Shown here one piece after another: positions 16,323 to 27,537 of a stretch of 64,000 bases of DNA. Made by a program: the position numbers and the translations under genes. Location of the stretch: the NCBI RefSeq assembly GCF_014205275.1, contig NZ_JACHND010000001.1, forward strand, positions 6,076,001 to 6,140,000, given 5' to 3'. The DNA comes from Sphaerisporangium siamense (lineage in GTDB: Bacteria > Actinomycetota > Actinomycetes > Streptosporangiales > Streptosporangiaceae). Below the pieces are notes generated by a model, which was not told the origin of the DNA, searched no databases, and saw only the letters and a program-made list of their open reading frames with translations. Each line of letters opens with the position of its first letter. The first letter of the stretch is position 1.

Positions 16323-16993
16323 TGGACATGCCGCCCTTCCACCGCCGCATCCTGGAGGCGGCGGTGCTGGTGTGCGACGCGCATGGCCTGGTCCTGGCGG
16401 GCGGGTACGCCATGCGGGCGCACGGGCTGGTGGACCGGCCGAGCCAGGATCTGGACCTGGCGACGGTCGCGTGCACCCCGCTGGAGGAGATCACCGGCGA
16501 CCTGACGCGGGCCCTGGAGCGCCAGGGGCTGGCGGTGGAGCACCGGCGCGGCGGCCCGCGCCTGGCCCGGCTGACGGTCAGCGACCCGGTCACCGAGCAG
16601 GCGGCGGCCGTCGACCTGATGAAGGAGCCTCTGCAGCGTCCCGCGGTCGACATGGAGATCGGCCCGGTCGCCGGCATCGACGACGTCGTGGGCATGAAGG
16701 TCGGCGCCCTGTGCGGCCGGGCGCTCCCCCGCGACTTCATCGACGTCGTATCGGCCGGCGACCGCTACGGCTTCCCCGACCTGGAGCGCCTCGGCGCCCT
16801 GTTCGAGGACGGCTTCACGCCCGAGGAGCTGGCCTTCAAGCTGGAGGCGGGCCTGGCCTTCGACGACGCGGTGTTCGCCCAGTACGGCCTGGACGACGAT
16901 GAGATCGCCCGCGTGCGGTCGTTCATCCTGGCCTGGTACGAGGACCTGTCCCTGCGCCTGGCCGAGGAAGGCGAGATCGACCCCGACCTGTGA
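16319..16993 (+). CDS. AbiEii/AbiGii-type nucleotidyltransferase (candidate toxin)
   Basis: A 224-residue protein of the DUF1814/AbiEii nucleotidyltransferase family. Signature: LAGGYAMRAHG (GG motif), RPSQDLDLAT (the DxD catalytic pair), AAAVDLMKEP (third acidic position), and VGMKVGALCGRALPRDFIDVV, which matches the K...R...RDxxD motif of the family. Such enzymes transfer nucleotides to RNA (tRNA in MenT toxins) or GTP-dependent targets. It starts at GTG 16319 or ATG 16322, overlapping the preceding gene. The Asp-rich tail EEGEIDPDL ends the protein. Function as a toxin is inference from the family and the gene pair. Confidence 0.85.
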   Translation: MMDMPPFHRRILEAAVLVCDAHGLVLAGGYAMRAHGLVDRPSQDLDLATVACTPLEEITGDLTRALERQGLAVEHRRGGPRLARLTVSDPVTEQAAAVDLMKEPLQRPAVDMEIGPVAGIDDVVGMKVGALCGRALPRDFIDVVSAGDRYGFPDLERLGALFEDGFTPEELAFKLEAGLAFDDAVFAQYGLDDDEIARVRSFILAWYEDLSLRLAEEGEIDPDL

Positions 16994-17075
16994 TCACACC
17001 CGACCTCCGATCACCTCTGTGACCACGCTGATCTGTGATCACCTCTGTCCACCCTGACCTGTGACCACCCCGGGG
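16985..17075. repeat. Degenerate TGTGATCAC-type short repeats after the toxin-like gene
   Basis: Directly after the stop codon the motif GACCTGTGATCACC recurs four to five times with changes (CTGTGATCACACC, CTCCGATCACCTC, CTGTGACCACG, CTGTGATCACCTC, CTGTGACCACC). GTGATCAC is palindromic. This may be slippage of the gene's 3' end or a protein-binding array. Confidence 0.5.
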
Positions 17076-17241
17076 TGCCGGCCGCCGAGAACCCGGCCGC
17101 GCCCGCCGTGTCCAGGCCGAGGACGACCACGTTCCCGGTCATGGCGGCAGGACGAGAAATCGTGCGCCGAGCAGGGGTGAAGCCGCCGCGTCCGGCCCTC
17201 GGGCGGGGTCTTGACGGCATGCGACCCGCAGGTATCTTTCG

Positions 17242-17260
17242 CTTAGGAAACTTTCCTAAG
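17242..17260. promoter_or_regulatory. Palindrome CTTAGGAAACTTTCCTAAG, candidate operator
   Basis: A perfect inverted repeat (nine bases each side of one C) in the ~450 bp non-coding stretch before the small secreted protein gene at 17441. From memory, similar GGAAACTTTCC sites occur upstream of secreted-protein genes in actinomycetes. No other gene is seen in 16994-17440. Confidence 0.5.
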
Positions 17261-17440
17261 AGAACGGCTGGTCGGCGCCCCCGGCGCCCCTTCTCCGCCG
17301 GAGGAAAGCACACGTGAGATCCCCGGCGACGGGAAGCCCGCAGAACCACTGGGTCGACGAACGCTGACCCGCGGCCACACCACCTCCCGCGGGTCCGGCC
17401 CGCGGGGGGCACCCGCAACCCCCCACATAAGGAGCGGCTC

Positions 17441-17755
17441 GTGAACATCAGGAAGTGTGCCTCCCTCGTCGGCGCGGCGCTCGCCTCCGCCGCGATCGTC
17501 GCCGGCACGGCCACGCCCGCGCAGGCCGTCCCCGACACCTGCTCGATCACCCCCTCCCCAGTCGGCTACCTCAGCAGCTACTGCACGACCGGCACGGGGT
17601 ACCACGCGCTACGCGTGACGTACCGGTTCGTCAACCCGCAACTGGGTGGCTACACCGAGACGGTCACGGGGCCTTGGGCCGCCGTCGGCTCCCTTTCGAG
17701 CGTGAGGATCCCCGGTGCGGACGTCCTCAGCAGCGTCATCCTGAAGAGCGACTGA
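17441..17755 (+). CDS. Small secreted protein
   Basis: A 104-residue protein with a clear Sec signal peptide (MNIRKCASLVGAALASAAIV, then an Ala-rich stretch ending TPAQA|VPDT). The mature ~72 residues contain two cysteines that could pair and many Thr/Tyr/Val, giving a small beta-rich exported protein. GTG 17441 follows AAGGAG at good spacing. A palindromic operator candidate lies ~180 bp upstream. No family recognised. The 355 bp between this gene and the convergent LAL gene (17756-18110) hold only a weak inverted repeat (CCTGATC...GATCAGG near 17770-17810). Confidence 0.8.
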   Translation: MNIRKCASLVGAALASAAIVAGTATPAQAVPDTCSITPSPVGYLSSYCTTGTGYHALRVTYRFVNPQLGGYTETVTGPWAAVGSLSSVRIPGADVLSSVILKSD

Positions 17756-18110
17756 GCCGTCCCGCGAGCACTTCCTGATCAAGGGAACCGACGTCATCCT
17801 TCCGGATCAGGAGCCGGGCGACGTGCGCCCCTCCCCGTCCGCCGTGGCCGATCGGCCCGGCGGGCGTGGTCCGCGCGGGCACGGTCACCGTCCGTAACGG
17901 TAGTGCGACGACGTGGGCTGGGACGCGGCGGCGCGCCCGCCCTGCGCGCCCCGGCCGGTGGGCCGGAGCGTCCCCGCGGGACCGCCTCGTGGGCCGGGTC
18001 CCCGGGAGTGAGGGCCTCCAGGAAGGCCCCGGGCTGGTCATGGTCCGTGCGGCGTCCGCGCCGGTGGCTTCTGGCGGGGCCCCGGCATGCTCAGCGGGTC
18101 CGGGCTGGGG

Positions 18111-20903
18111 TCAGGCGGGCATGATGGTGCCGAGCTGGAGGGTGGAGGGGAGTTCCGCGCGGCTGGTGATGTCGAGTTTGCGGTAGGTCCTGGTCAGGTG
18201 CTGCTCGACCGTGCTCACGGTGACGTACAGCTTGTCGGCGATCTCCCGGTTGGTGTACCCGGCGGCGGCCAGCACCGCGACGCGCCGTTCGGCGTCGCTG
18301 AGGATCGCCGTCACGTCCGGGGCCTCCGTGGCGGCGCCCGCGGCGGCGGTGGCGGCCCCCGCCTCGCCCTCCCTGGCCAGGGAGCGGTGCAGCGGGTCGG
18401 CGTGGCACTCCTGGGCGACCGCGCGGGCCCGCCCGCCGATCATCCCGGCCCTGCGGTACTCGCCGAGCGCGTGGAACGCCTCGGTGAGGTCGGCGAGGAC
18501 GCGGGCCAGCTCGTACCGGTCACCGCCGGACTGCAGCAGGTCGCCGGCCTGCCGGAGCAGCATGGGACGGTGGCGCGGCTCGCTGGTGGCGGCGAGCAGC
18601 CGCATGGCGATGCCGTGGACGCGGGGCGCGCCGGCGCCGCACCGTCTGATCTGCTCCTCGGCCAGCCGCCTGGCCTGGTCGGGACGCCCGAGGCGCAGGC
18701 ACGCCTCGGCGACCTCGGCCCGCCAGGGGATCAGCCAGGGCACGTCCAGGTCCCACTTGCCCATGAGCTCGCCGCACCGCTGGAAGTCCCGCAGCGCGAG
18801 CTGGGGGTGGTCGGTGGCGAGGCTGTAGCGCCCGCGGGCGTGCAGGTAGTGCAGGCCCCAGCGGGTCTGGAACATCGCCTCGGGCACGGGCTGGTCGAGC
18901 AGCTCGTTGACCGCCTCGTACTTGCCCATCGCCGTGGAGGCGATGACGAGGCTGGACAGCGGCCCGCCGAGGGCGACGCCCCAGCCGCTGGCCGGGATGG
19001 TGTCCAGGGCGAGGCGGCCGTGGAACTCGGCGCCGAGCATGTCGCCCTGGCGCAGCGCGATCTCGGCGCGGATGGCCGAGAGCCGGGCCTGCCGGCTCGG
19101 GGCGCGACGCGAGGACGCCTCGTCGATGAACAGGTCGCACCAGGGCGCCGCCTTGTCGGGCCGCCCGCCGTAGGTGAGCGCGAGCAGGGCGCTCTCCACG
19201 GTGTCCATGGACATCTCGTCCAGGCGCGTGCTGCGCAGGATGCGCTCCACGCCCGAGACGATTTCCTCGCGCGGACCGCGGGTGAGCACGGCGGCCAGCG
19301 TGACCGAGGACTCCAGGCGGCGGTAGGCGGCGACCGTGAGGATCGCGGCGCGGGACTGCTCGCTGGTCACCTGGGGCAGGTGGGCCAGGAACGGAGCGTA
19401 GGAGCAGCGCAGCCACGGGCGGGCGACCACCAGCTCGGTGATGGCGTCGGCGTCGAGCTTCTCCCCCGACTCCCCGAGGTGTTTCAGCACGTCCTCGGCG
19501 TCCTGGAGCCTGCCGTGCCACAGCAGGGCCTTGGCCAGGACGACGGCGTCGCCGCCGCGCAGCCGGCCGCGGCGCAGCGCGTCGGTCAGCTCGGGGAAGT
19601 GCCCGGTGGGCGTGCTGGGGTTGATGCGCCACTCCGCGCGCATGAGCGCGGTGGTGATCCGGTAGCGGTGCCGGTCGTCGGCGCAGGTCCGGGAGGCCAG
19701 GCGCAGGTACTCGACGGCGGCCTCCACGCGGCCGTCGCGCAGGGCGTGGCGCGCGGCGTCCTCCAGGACCTCGACGGCCCAGGGGTCGTCAACGCCTCCC
19801 GCGCTGATCAGGTGGTCGGCGACGGCTGTGGTGGAGCCTCCGCCGTCGTAGTCGAGGCGGGCGGCGCGGCGGTGCAGGTCGGCGCGCTCGCCGGCGTCCA
19901 GTTCCGCGAGCACGGCGGCGCGGGCGGCCTCGTGGCGGAACGTTCCGCCGGCCAGCAGGCCGGCGGCCTCCAGGGTGTTCAGCTCGCGGGTGATGTACTC
20001 CTGGCTCACGCCGAGCAGCCGGGCCAGGGAGTCGGGCCTGCCGAGCACGCCGAGCCCCCAGGCCACCGGGAGCATCTTGGCGTCGGCCCGGTGCAGGCAG
20101 GCCAGGACGGCCTGGCCGTACGCCTCGCCGGGCACGAGCGCGGCCGGTGGCTCGCCGGCGTGCGCCGCGGCCTGGTAGTCGTCCATGAGCCCCGCCGCCA
20201 GCAGGGGGTTGCCGCCGGTGAGGGCGTGCCACTCGCCGCCGAACCGCTCGGCCGCGCCGGGGCCGAGGCGCTCGGCGACCATGCCGAGCACACCCGCCCG
20301 GGTGAGGGGGGCGAGCTGGACGCGGTGGGAGTGCGGCTGGCGCATCAGCTCGGTGGGGAAGGAGGTCTCGGCGTACCGGCCGTGGGTGGAGTGGCTGAAC
20401 ACCACGATGATCGAGGCGAACCGCACCCGGCGGCACAGGTAGGCCAGGCACAGCAGCGAGGCCCGGTCGGCGTGGTGGACGTCGTCCACCACGATCATGA
20501 GCGGGCAGCGCTCGGAGAGTTCGAGCAGGACGGTGCACAGGGCGTGCACGATCTGGGCGTCGACCTGCTTGAGCGGGTCGGCGTCCGGGCCGGAGGAGGC
20601 GAAGGCCCGCGCCCCTTCCTGCAGGAGCGCCATGGCGCGCTCGCGTTCGGCGAGCACCAGTGGCGCGTCGTGGACGAGCTGGCCGAGCACGCCGAACGGC
20701 ATGTCCCGCTCGGCGAGCGATCCGGTGGCGGTGATGGGCAGGGCCCCGAGCTCGGCGGCGTGCTCGGCGAACGCGTGCAGCAGTTCGCTCTTGCCGGTCG
20801 CCACGGCGCCGCTTACCAGGGCCACCCGGCCCTTTCCCTTGATGGCGCTGGTGAGTGATCCCTCCAAGGAGGCCAACGCCTCCTGTCGTTCGATCAGGCT
20901 CAT
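18111..20903 (-). CDS. LAL-type LuxR family regulator
   Basis: A 930-residue large ATP-binding LuxR regulator. N-terminal STAND ATPase: Walker A SGAVATGKSE (~30-40) and Walker B LMIVVDDVHHAD (~133). A long TPR-like middle follows. The C-terminal LuxR helix-turn-helix is clear: LSDAERRVAVLAAAGYTNRE, IADKLYVTVSTVEQHLTRTY and RKLDITSRAELP. Such proteins activate pathway genes, often secondary metabolism or sugar use. ATG 20903 is preceded by a GGGAGG-type site. It lies 222 bp downstream of leuA on the same strand and closes the leuA/HIUase-like island. Confidence 0.92.
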   Translation of the reverse strand: MSLIERQEALASLEGSLTSAIKGKGRVALVSGAVATGKSELLHAFAEHAAELGALPITATGSLAERDMPFGVLGQLVHDAPLVLAERERAMALLQEGARAFASSGPDADPLKQVDAQIVHALCTVLLELSERCPLMIVVDDVHHADRASLLCLAYLCRRVRFASIIVVFSHSTHGRYAETSFPTELMRQPHSHRVQLAPLTRAGVLGMVAERLGPGAAERFGGEWHALTGGNPLLAAGLMDDYQAAAHAGEPPAALVPGEAYGQAVLACLHRADAKMLPVAWGLGVLGRPDSLARLLGVSQEYITRELNTLEAAGLLAGGTFRHEAARAAVLAELDAGERADLHRRAARLDYDGGGSTTAVADHLISAGGVDDPWAVEVLEDAARHALRDGRVEAAVEYLRLASRTCADDRHRYRITTALMRAEWRINPSTPTGHFPELTDALRRGRLRGGDAVVLAKALLWHGRLQDAEDVLKHLGESGEKLDADAITELVVARPWLRCSYAPFLAHLPQVTSEQSRAAILTVAAYRRLESSVTLAAVLTRGPREEIVSGVERILRSTRLDEMSMDTVESALLALTYGGRPDKAAPWCDLFIDEASSRRAPSRQARLSAIRAEIALRQGDMLGAEFHGRLALDTIPASGWGVALGGPLSSLVIASTAMGKYEAVNELLDQPVPEAMFQTRWGLHYLHARGRYSLATDHPQLALRDFQRCGELMGKWDLDVPWLIPWRAEVAEACLRLGRPDQARRLAEEQIRRCGAGAPRVHGIAMRLLAATSEPRHRPMLLRQAGDLLQSGGDRYELARVLADLTEAFHALGEYRRAGMIGGRARAVAQECHADPLHRSLAREGEAGAATAAAGAATEAPDVTAILSDAERRVAVLAAAGYTNREIADKLYVTVSTVEQHLTRTYRKLDITSRAELPSTLQLGTIMPA

Positions 20904-21125
20904 GACGAGCCTCCCTTTGTCCCGACGAAAGTCACGTCCCCGCCGTCCATCGGAGGCCGGGTGCGCGGCCTCCCCCCGTGTGCGGGTTCAGTGCGTCGCA
21001 TCCCCGTCCGCCCTTTCCGTGCGGTGCCATAGCACGAATTGGCTTTGTCCGATTGTCCGTTCATGTCCGATTTCGGCGTCTGTGGCCACGTTAAGTTGCC
21101 GCACCTTTCAGGCCTTATCGCGCGG

Positions 21126-23347
<2,222 letters not shown>

Positions 23348-23857
23348 CCCGAGAGCTCCATCTGCCGGGTCCGCCATGACGGACAGCTCGACCACCACTG
23401 CGATCGCGCGCCGGTCGCCATGGCGCCCTGGGCGCCGCACGCACGTGAGCTGCCGGACGACGTACCGCAGTCCGGTTTCGCCGGCCCCGACCCGACGCGC
23501 ATGGATCCGGAGGAAAAGATGCTGATGGCACCCAGTCAGTTCCGGCCTGTGGCTAGCCTGCCGAATCTCGCTATCGATTCACTTTCGTCCGGCTATTTTG
23601 CGGCATCATCCGCCGTGCCCCGCCGGGCCGCCTCCCCTGCGTGCGGCGCTTTCGGTCGCCGGGAGCTCCACACTTCTCCCCGAAGCCCAGAAAAACGTCC
23701 TTAAAGGCCGAAAAGGCCTGAATAGTGCGCTGAGCAGGACCAATGGCAGGCGAGAAGAGAACCGATAATGACCGAATGGCGGCGGTTTCTACGTTGACGG
23801 TGTTCCCAAGGCTCGACCGCGCACCCGCGGACCGCGACACGAGAAGAGGTCAGCACG
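23348..23857. other. Divergent regulatory region between the HIUase-like gene and the small peptide gene
   Basis: About 510 bp without a convincing gene. It is less GC-rich than its neighbours around 23570-23800 (ATTCACTTTCGTCC, CCGATAATGACCG), as expected of promoters, and contains an AAGGCCGAAAAGGCCT near-palindrome around 23704. Confidence 0.4.
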
Positions 23858-24010
23858 ATGAGCGCACACACCCGCCCCGCCTTCCGCGTCGCCGGGGTCG
23901 CCGGGGTCGCCTGGGTCGCCGGGATCACTGAGACCGCCGGGATCGCCGCACGCGACGGCGCCCGCGCCGCCCGTGCCGGAGCCGCCGGCGGCAACACCCC
24001 CTGGGGCTGA
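23858..24010 (+). CDS. Possible 50-residue peptide gene
   Basis: ATG 23858 follows GAAGAGG about eight bases upstream. The peptide begins MSAHTRPAFRVAGVAGVAWV, carries a hydrophobic Val/Ala/Gly run (residues 10-30), then a charged stretch (AARDGARAARAG) and ends AGGNTPWG. The layout resembles an exported pheromone or a leader-core precursor. It sits between the HIUase-like gene (divergent) and the SARP/TPR regulator (same strand, 413 bp downstream). No modification enzyme is adjacent, so a role in signalling or as a RiPP precursor is speculation. Confidence 0.4.
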   Translation: MSAHTRPAFRVAGVAGVAWVAGITETAGIAARDGARAARAGAAGGNTPWG

Positions 24011-24166
24011 GCCCTCGGGCGACGGAGGCCGCATCCGCTCCCGGCCCGCGCCGGGGCGCCGGCCGTCCGCCCTCACGTACAACCAGGAAATAAAGTACTC
24101 ACAAGCGGACATTTCACCGTAGCGGCATCGCCTGACAGTGGCCGTTCGGTTGCATGCGCAAACAAG

Positions 24167-24219
24167 TATACGAGGCCAGAAAGTACACGTAGACTCTCTA
24201 TAGATCTGAACCTCGTATA
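24167..24219. promoter_or_regulatory. Inverted repeat TATACGAGG/CCTCGTATA upstream of the SARP gene
   Basis: TATACGAGG at 24167-24175 and its exact complement at 24211-24219, separated by 35 bases; a third TATACG lies at 24250-24255. The 24011-24423 region is distinctly AT-richer than its surroundings and holds no gene. These are good candidates for autoregulatory sites of the SARP protein. Confidence 0.5.
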
Positions 24220-24423
24220 GGAGTACGATCCAGACATAAGTGACATCGCTATACGTGACCAGCTCGCGCCTGGCAGTATCAATGCGCAAGAGTGGCACGA
24301 ACCGGCCACAGGTCGATGTTTACTACGGGGCGGATCTCCTGGAATCAGGCACCTGTTACCTCTCGCATCGGAGGGTGAGCAAAGTTCCGGATGGGCCGCG
24401 GGCTTTCTTGCGAGGAGATGCTG

Positions 24424-27400
24424 GTGGAATTCGGGATTCTAGGGGCTCTCGAAGCTTCCGTCGCGGGCCGTCGGCTTGATCTCGGGGGGATCAGGCAGCA
24501 GATCGTGCTGAGCGTCCTCCTGCTCGACGCCAACCGGGTCGTCACGATCGGCCGGCTCATGGAGGCCATCTACGGCGACGAGCCCCCGACGACCGCCCGC
24601 GCCCAGGTCCAGATCTGCATCTCCTCGCTGCGGCGGCTGTTCGCCGCCAACGGCAGCCCCGACATCATCGCCACGCAGTCGCTCGGCTACGCCATCCGCG
24701 CCACCGCCGACGAGATCGACGCCCAGCGCTTCGAGAGCCTCGTCCAGCGGGCCCGGCGCGCCCGCGAGGGCCGCAACCTCAACGAGGCCATCCGCCACTT
24801 CCGCGACGCGCTGTCGCTGTGGCGGGGGCCGGCGCTCGACGGCATCGACAGCAGGCTCGTGCAGTCGGCGGCCAGCAGGCTCGCCGAAGACCGCATCACC
24901 GCCAACGAGGACTGCATCCAGCTCGAACTCGACCTCGGCCGCCACCACGAGCTGGTCGGCGAGCTGACCGAGCTGACCGAGGAGCACCCGCTGCGCGAGC
25001 GCCTGCGCGGCCAGCTCATGACGGCGCTGTACCGCTCGGGCCGCCAGGCCGAGGCCCTCCAGGTGTACCGCAACGCCAGGCGCACCATGATCGAGGAGCT
25101 GGGCATCGAGCCCAACGAGCGCCTCCAGCAGCTCGAACACGCGATCCTCACCTCCGACGAGAGCCTGGACCCGCCGTCCCCGCAGGACAGGGTGGAGGTC
25201 CAGGCCGCGCCGGCCGTCCCGAACGTCCCGGGCATGCTGCCGACCGACATCGCCGACTTCACCGGGCGCACCAAGCAGATCGAGGACATCCGCCAGCGCC
25301 TGATGCTCGCCTCCGAGGACCGCTCGCGGTTCGCCGTCCCGATCATCGTGATCGTCGGCAAGCCCGGGGTCGGCAAGACCACGGTCGCCGTGCACGCCTC
25401 CCACAGCGTGGGCGACCGCTTCCCCCACGGCCAGCTCTTCGCCGACCTGCACGGCGCGGCCCCGAGGCCCGCGAGCCCCATGCAGGTGCTGGAGCGCTTC
25501 CTGCGCGTGCTCGGCGTGTCCGGCACCGCGATCCCCGACGGCCTGGAGGAGCGCGCCGAGATGTACCGCGCGCTGCTCGCCGACCGCCGCATGCTCATCG
25601 TCCTCGACGACGCGGGCAGCGAGAGCCAGGTGCTGCCCCTGCTGCCCGGCAACCCCGCCTCCGCCGTCATCATCACCAGCCGCAGCCGCCTGGCGGGGCT
25701 GGCGGGCGCCGTCCACGTCGACGTGGACATCTTCGAGTCCGACCAGTCGGTGAACCTGCTGTCGCGCATCGCGGGCATCGAACGAGTGCAGTCGGAGATC
25801 GAGGCGGCCGAGGCGCTGGCCGAGCTGTGCGGGCACCTGCCGCTCGCGCTGCGCATCGCCGGCGCCCGGCTGTCGGCACGCCCGCACTGGAGCATCGAGC
25901 AGCTCGTGAGCCGCCTGGAGGACGAGACCCGCAGGCTCGACGAGCTCAAACACGGCGAGATGGGCATCCGGGCCAGCATCTCGCTCACCTACGACAGCAT
26001 CAGCGAGGACGCCCGCCGCCTGTTCCGCCGCCTGACCATCCTGGACGCGCAGATCTTCTCGGCCTGGGTGAGCGCGGCCCTGCTCGACCAGCCCCTCCAC
26101 GACGCCCAGGACCTGCTGGACGACCTGGCCGACGCCCAGCTCATCGAGACCACCGGCGTGGGGTACGGCGTGCACAGCCAGTACCGCTTCCACGACCTGC
26201 TGCGCGTGTTCGCCCGCGAGCGCCTGGCCGCCGAGGAGACCCCGGCCGAGCGCGGCGCCGCGCTGGCCCGCGTCCTCGGCGGGCTGCTGTTCCTGGCCGA
26301 GGCCGCCCACCGCCGCGAGTACGGCGGCGACTACGTCCAGATCCACAGCGGCGCCGTCCGCTGGCCGCTGCCCGCCAAGCTGGTCGACCAGCTCGTCGCC
26401 GCTCCCCTGCAGTGGTACGAGCGCGAGCGCAGCATGCTGGTGTCCGGCATACGCCAGGCCGCGCAGGCGGGGCTCGTGGAGCTGTGCTGGGACCTCGCGA
26501 TCAGCTCGGTGACGCTGTTCGAGTCGCGGGTCTACCTCGACGACTGGCGTGAGACCCACCAGATCGCGCTGGCCGCCGCCCGGCAGGCCCAGGACAAGCG
26601 CGGCCAGGCCGCCATGCACTACTCGCGGGGCTCGCTCTACATCACCGAGCAGCGGTTCGGCGACGCCCGCTGCGACTTCCAGGCCGCCGTCCAGCTCTTC
26701 GAGGAGGTCGGCGACCGGCAGGGCACGGCCCTGGTCATCAGGAACATCGGGTTCCTGGACCGGCTGAGCGGGCGGTTCTCCGACGCCGAGGCCCACTACA
26801 AACGGGCCCTGGACATCTTCCGCGGCACCGGGGACCAGGTCGCGTCGGCGTACGTGCTGCACAACCTGGCGCAGCTCCGGCTGGAGTTCGACGACCTGCC
26901 CGGGGCGCAGCGCCTGCTGGCCGAGGCGCTGGAGCTGAGCCGCACCAGCGGCAGCAGGCGGGTGGAGGCCCAGGTGCTGCACCGCATCGGCCATACCTAC
27001 CTCCAGTCCGACCAGCCCGCGCTGGCGGCGGAGGTCTTCAACGAGGCGCTGACCGTGGTCCGCAACATCGGCGACCCCACCGGCGAGGCGTACGCGCTGC
27101 ACGGTCTCGGCATCGCCCGGCTCCGGCGAGGGGAGCTGGCCGAGGCCGCGAGCGCGCTGCACCGGTCGCTGATGCTGGCGAGCACGTCCAGCGAGCAGCT
27201 CGTGGAGGCGCGGGTGCAGCTCGGCCTCGGCGAGCTGTCCATGGCGCAGGACGACGCCACGCAGGCCGTGCTGCACCTGGAGCAGGCGCTGTCGCTGTTC
27301 CGCTCGATGCACATGCCGTTGCTGGAGGCCCGCACGCTGGTCTCGCTCAGCGAGGCGCAGCGGCGGGCCGGCGACGACGAGGCGGCACGGGACTCGCTCG

Positions 27401-27501
27401 GCCGGGCGCTGGCCCTGACCGACAAGATGGACGCCCCGGTGGCCCAGCAGATGCGCGCCCAGCTCGACCAGATCATCGGCGAGGCCGCCCCGCGGGACTG
27501 A
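24424..27501 (+). CDS. SARP/AfsR-family transcriptional regulator with NB-ARC and TPR domains
   Basis: A 1025-residue AfsR-like activator. N-terminal winged helix (VEFGILGALEASVAGRRLDL, QICISSLRRLF), then BTAD (FESLVQRARRA..., TALYRSGRQAEALQVYRNAR, IEELGIEPNERLQQLE; ~100-245), then an NB-ARC ATPase with Walker A GKPGVGKTTVAV (~311) and LIVLDDAGSE, then TPR repeats in the last ~350 residues. AfsR proteins bind direct repeats and activate antibiotic genes; the TPR half can bind peptides or proteins. GTG 24424 is chosen because GAGGAG lies six bases upstream and homologues start here; ATG 24418 is too close to that site. Confidence 0.93.
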   Translation: MEFGILGALEASVAGRRLDLGGIRQQIVLSVLLLDANRVVTIGRLMEAIYGDEPPTTARAQVQICISSLRRLFAANGSPDIIATQSLGYAIRATADEIDAQRFESLVQRARRAREGRNLNEAIRHFRDALSLWRGPALDGIDSRLVQSAASRLAEDRITANEDCIQLELDLGRHHELVGELTELTEEHPLRERLRGQLMTALYRSGRQAEALQVYRNARRTMIEELGIEPNERLQQLEHAILTSDESLDPPSPQDRVEVQAAPAVPNVPGMLPTDIADFTGRTKQIEDIRQRLMLASEDRSRFAVPIIVIVGKPGVGKTTVAVHASHSVGDRFPHGQLFADLHGAAPRPASPMQVLERFLRVLGVSGTAIPDGLEERAEMYRALLADRRMLIVLDDAGSESQVLPLLPGNPASAVIITSRSRLAGLAGAVHVDVDIFESDQSVNLLSRIAGIERVQSEIEAAEALAELCGHLPLALRIAGARLSARPHWSIEQLVSRLEDETRRLDELKHGEMGIRASISLTYDSISEDARRLFRRLTILDAQIFSAWVSAALLDQPLHDAQDLLDDLADAQLIETTGVGYGVHSQYRFHDLLRVFARERLAAEETPAERGAALARVLGGLLFLAEAAHRREYGGDYVQIHSGAVRWPLPAKLVDQLVAAPLQWYERERSMLVSGIRQAAQAGLVELCWDLAISSVTLFESRVYLDDWRETHQIALAAARQAQDKRGQAAMHYSRGSLYITEQRFGDARCDFQAAVQLFEEVGDRQGTALVIRNIGFLDRLSGRFSDAEAHYKRALDIFRGTGDQVASAYVLHNLAQLRLEFDDLPGAQRLLAEALELSRTSGSRRVEAQVLHRIGHTYLQSDQPALAAEVFNEALTVVRNIGDPTGEAYALHGLGIARLRRGELAEAASALHRSLMLASTSSEQLVEARVQLGLGELSMAQDDATQAVLHLEQALSLFRSMHMPLLEARTLVSLSEAQRRAGDDEAARDSLGRALALTDKMDAPVAQQMRAQLDQIIGEAAPRD

Positions 27502-27514
27502 GTCCCGCGGGGCG
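27486..27514 (+). terminator. Terminator hairpin with the stop codon in its loop
   Basis: A 13-bp perfect stem (CGCCCCGCGGGAC / GTCCCGCGGGGCG) whose three-base loop is exactly the TGA of the SARP gene. It lies between two convergent genes and could stop transcription from both sides. Confidence 0.7.
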
Positions 27515-27537
27515 CCTTCTCACCGTGCGCCGGGCCC

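Noticed and set aside
23858-24010. Lanthipeptide or lasso precursor
   Set aside because: No LanM, LanB, lasso cyclase or similar enzyme is in the neighbourhood and the tail has no Cys.
24439-27312. Long minus-strand frame opposite the SARP gene
   Set aside because: Same shadow effect; no motif and unsupported start.
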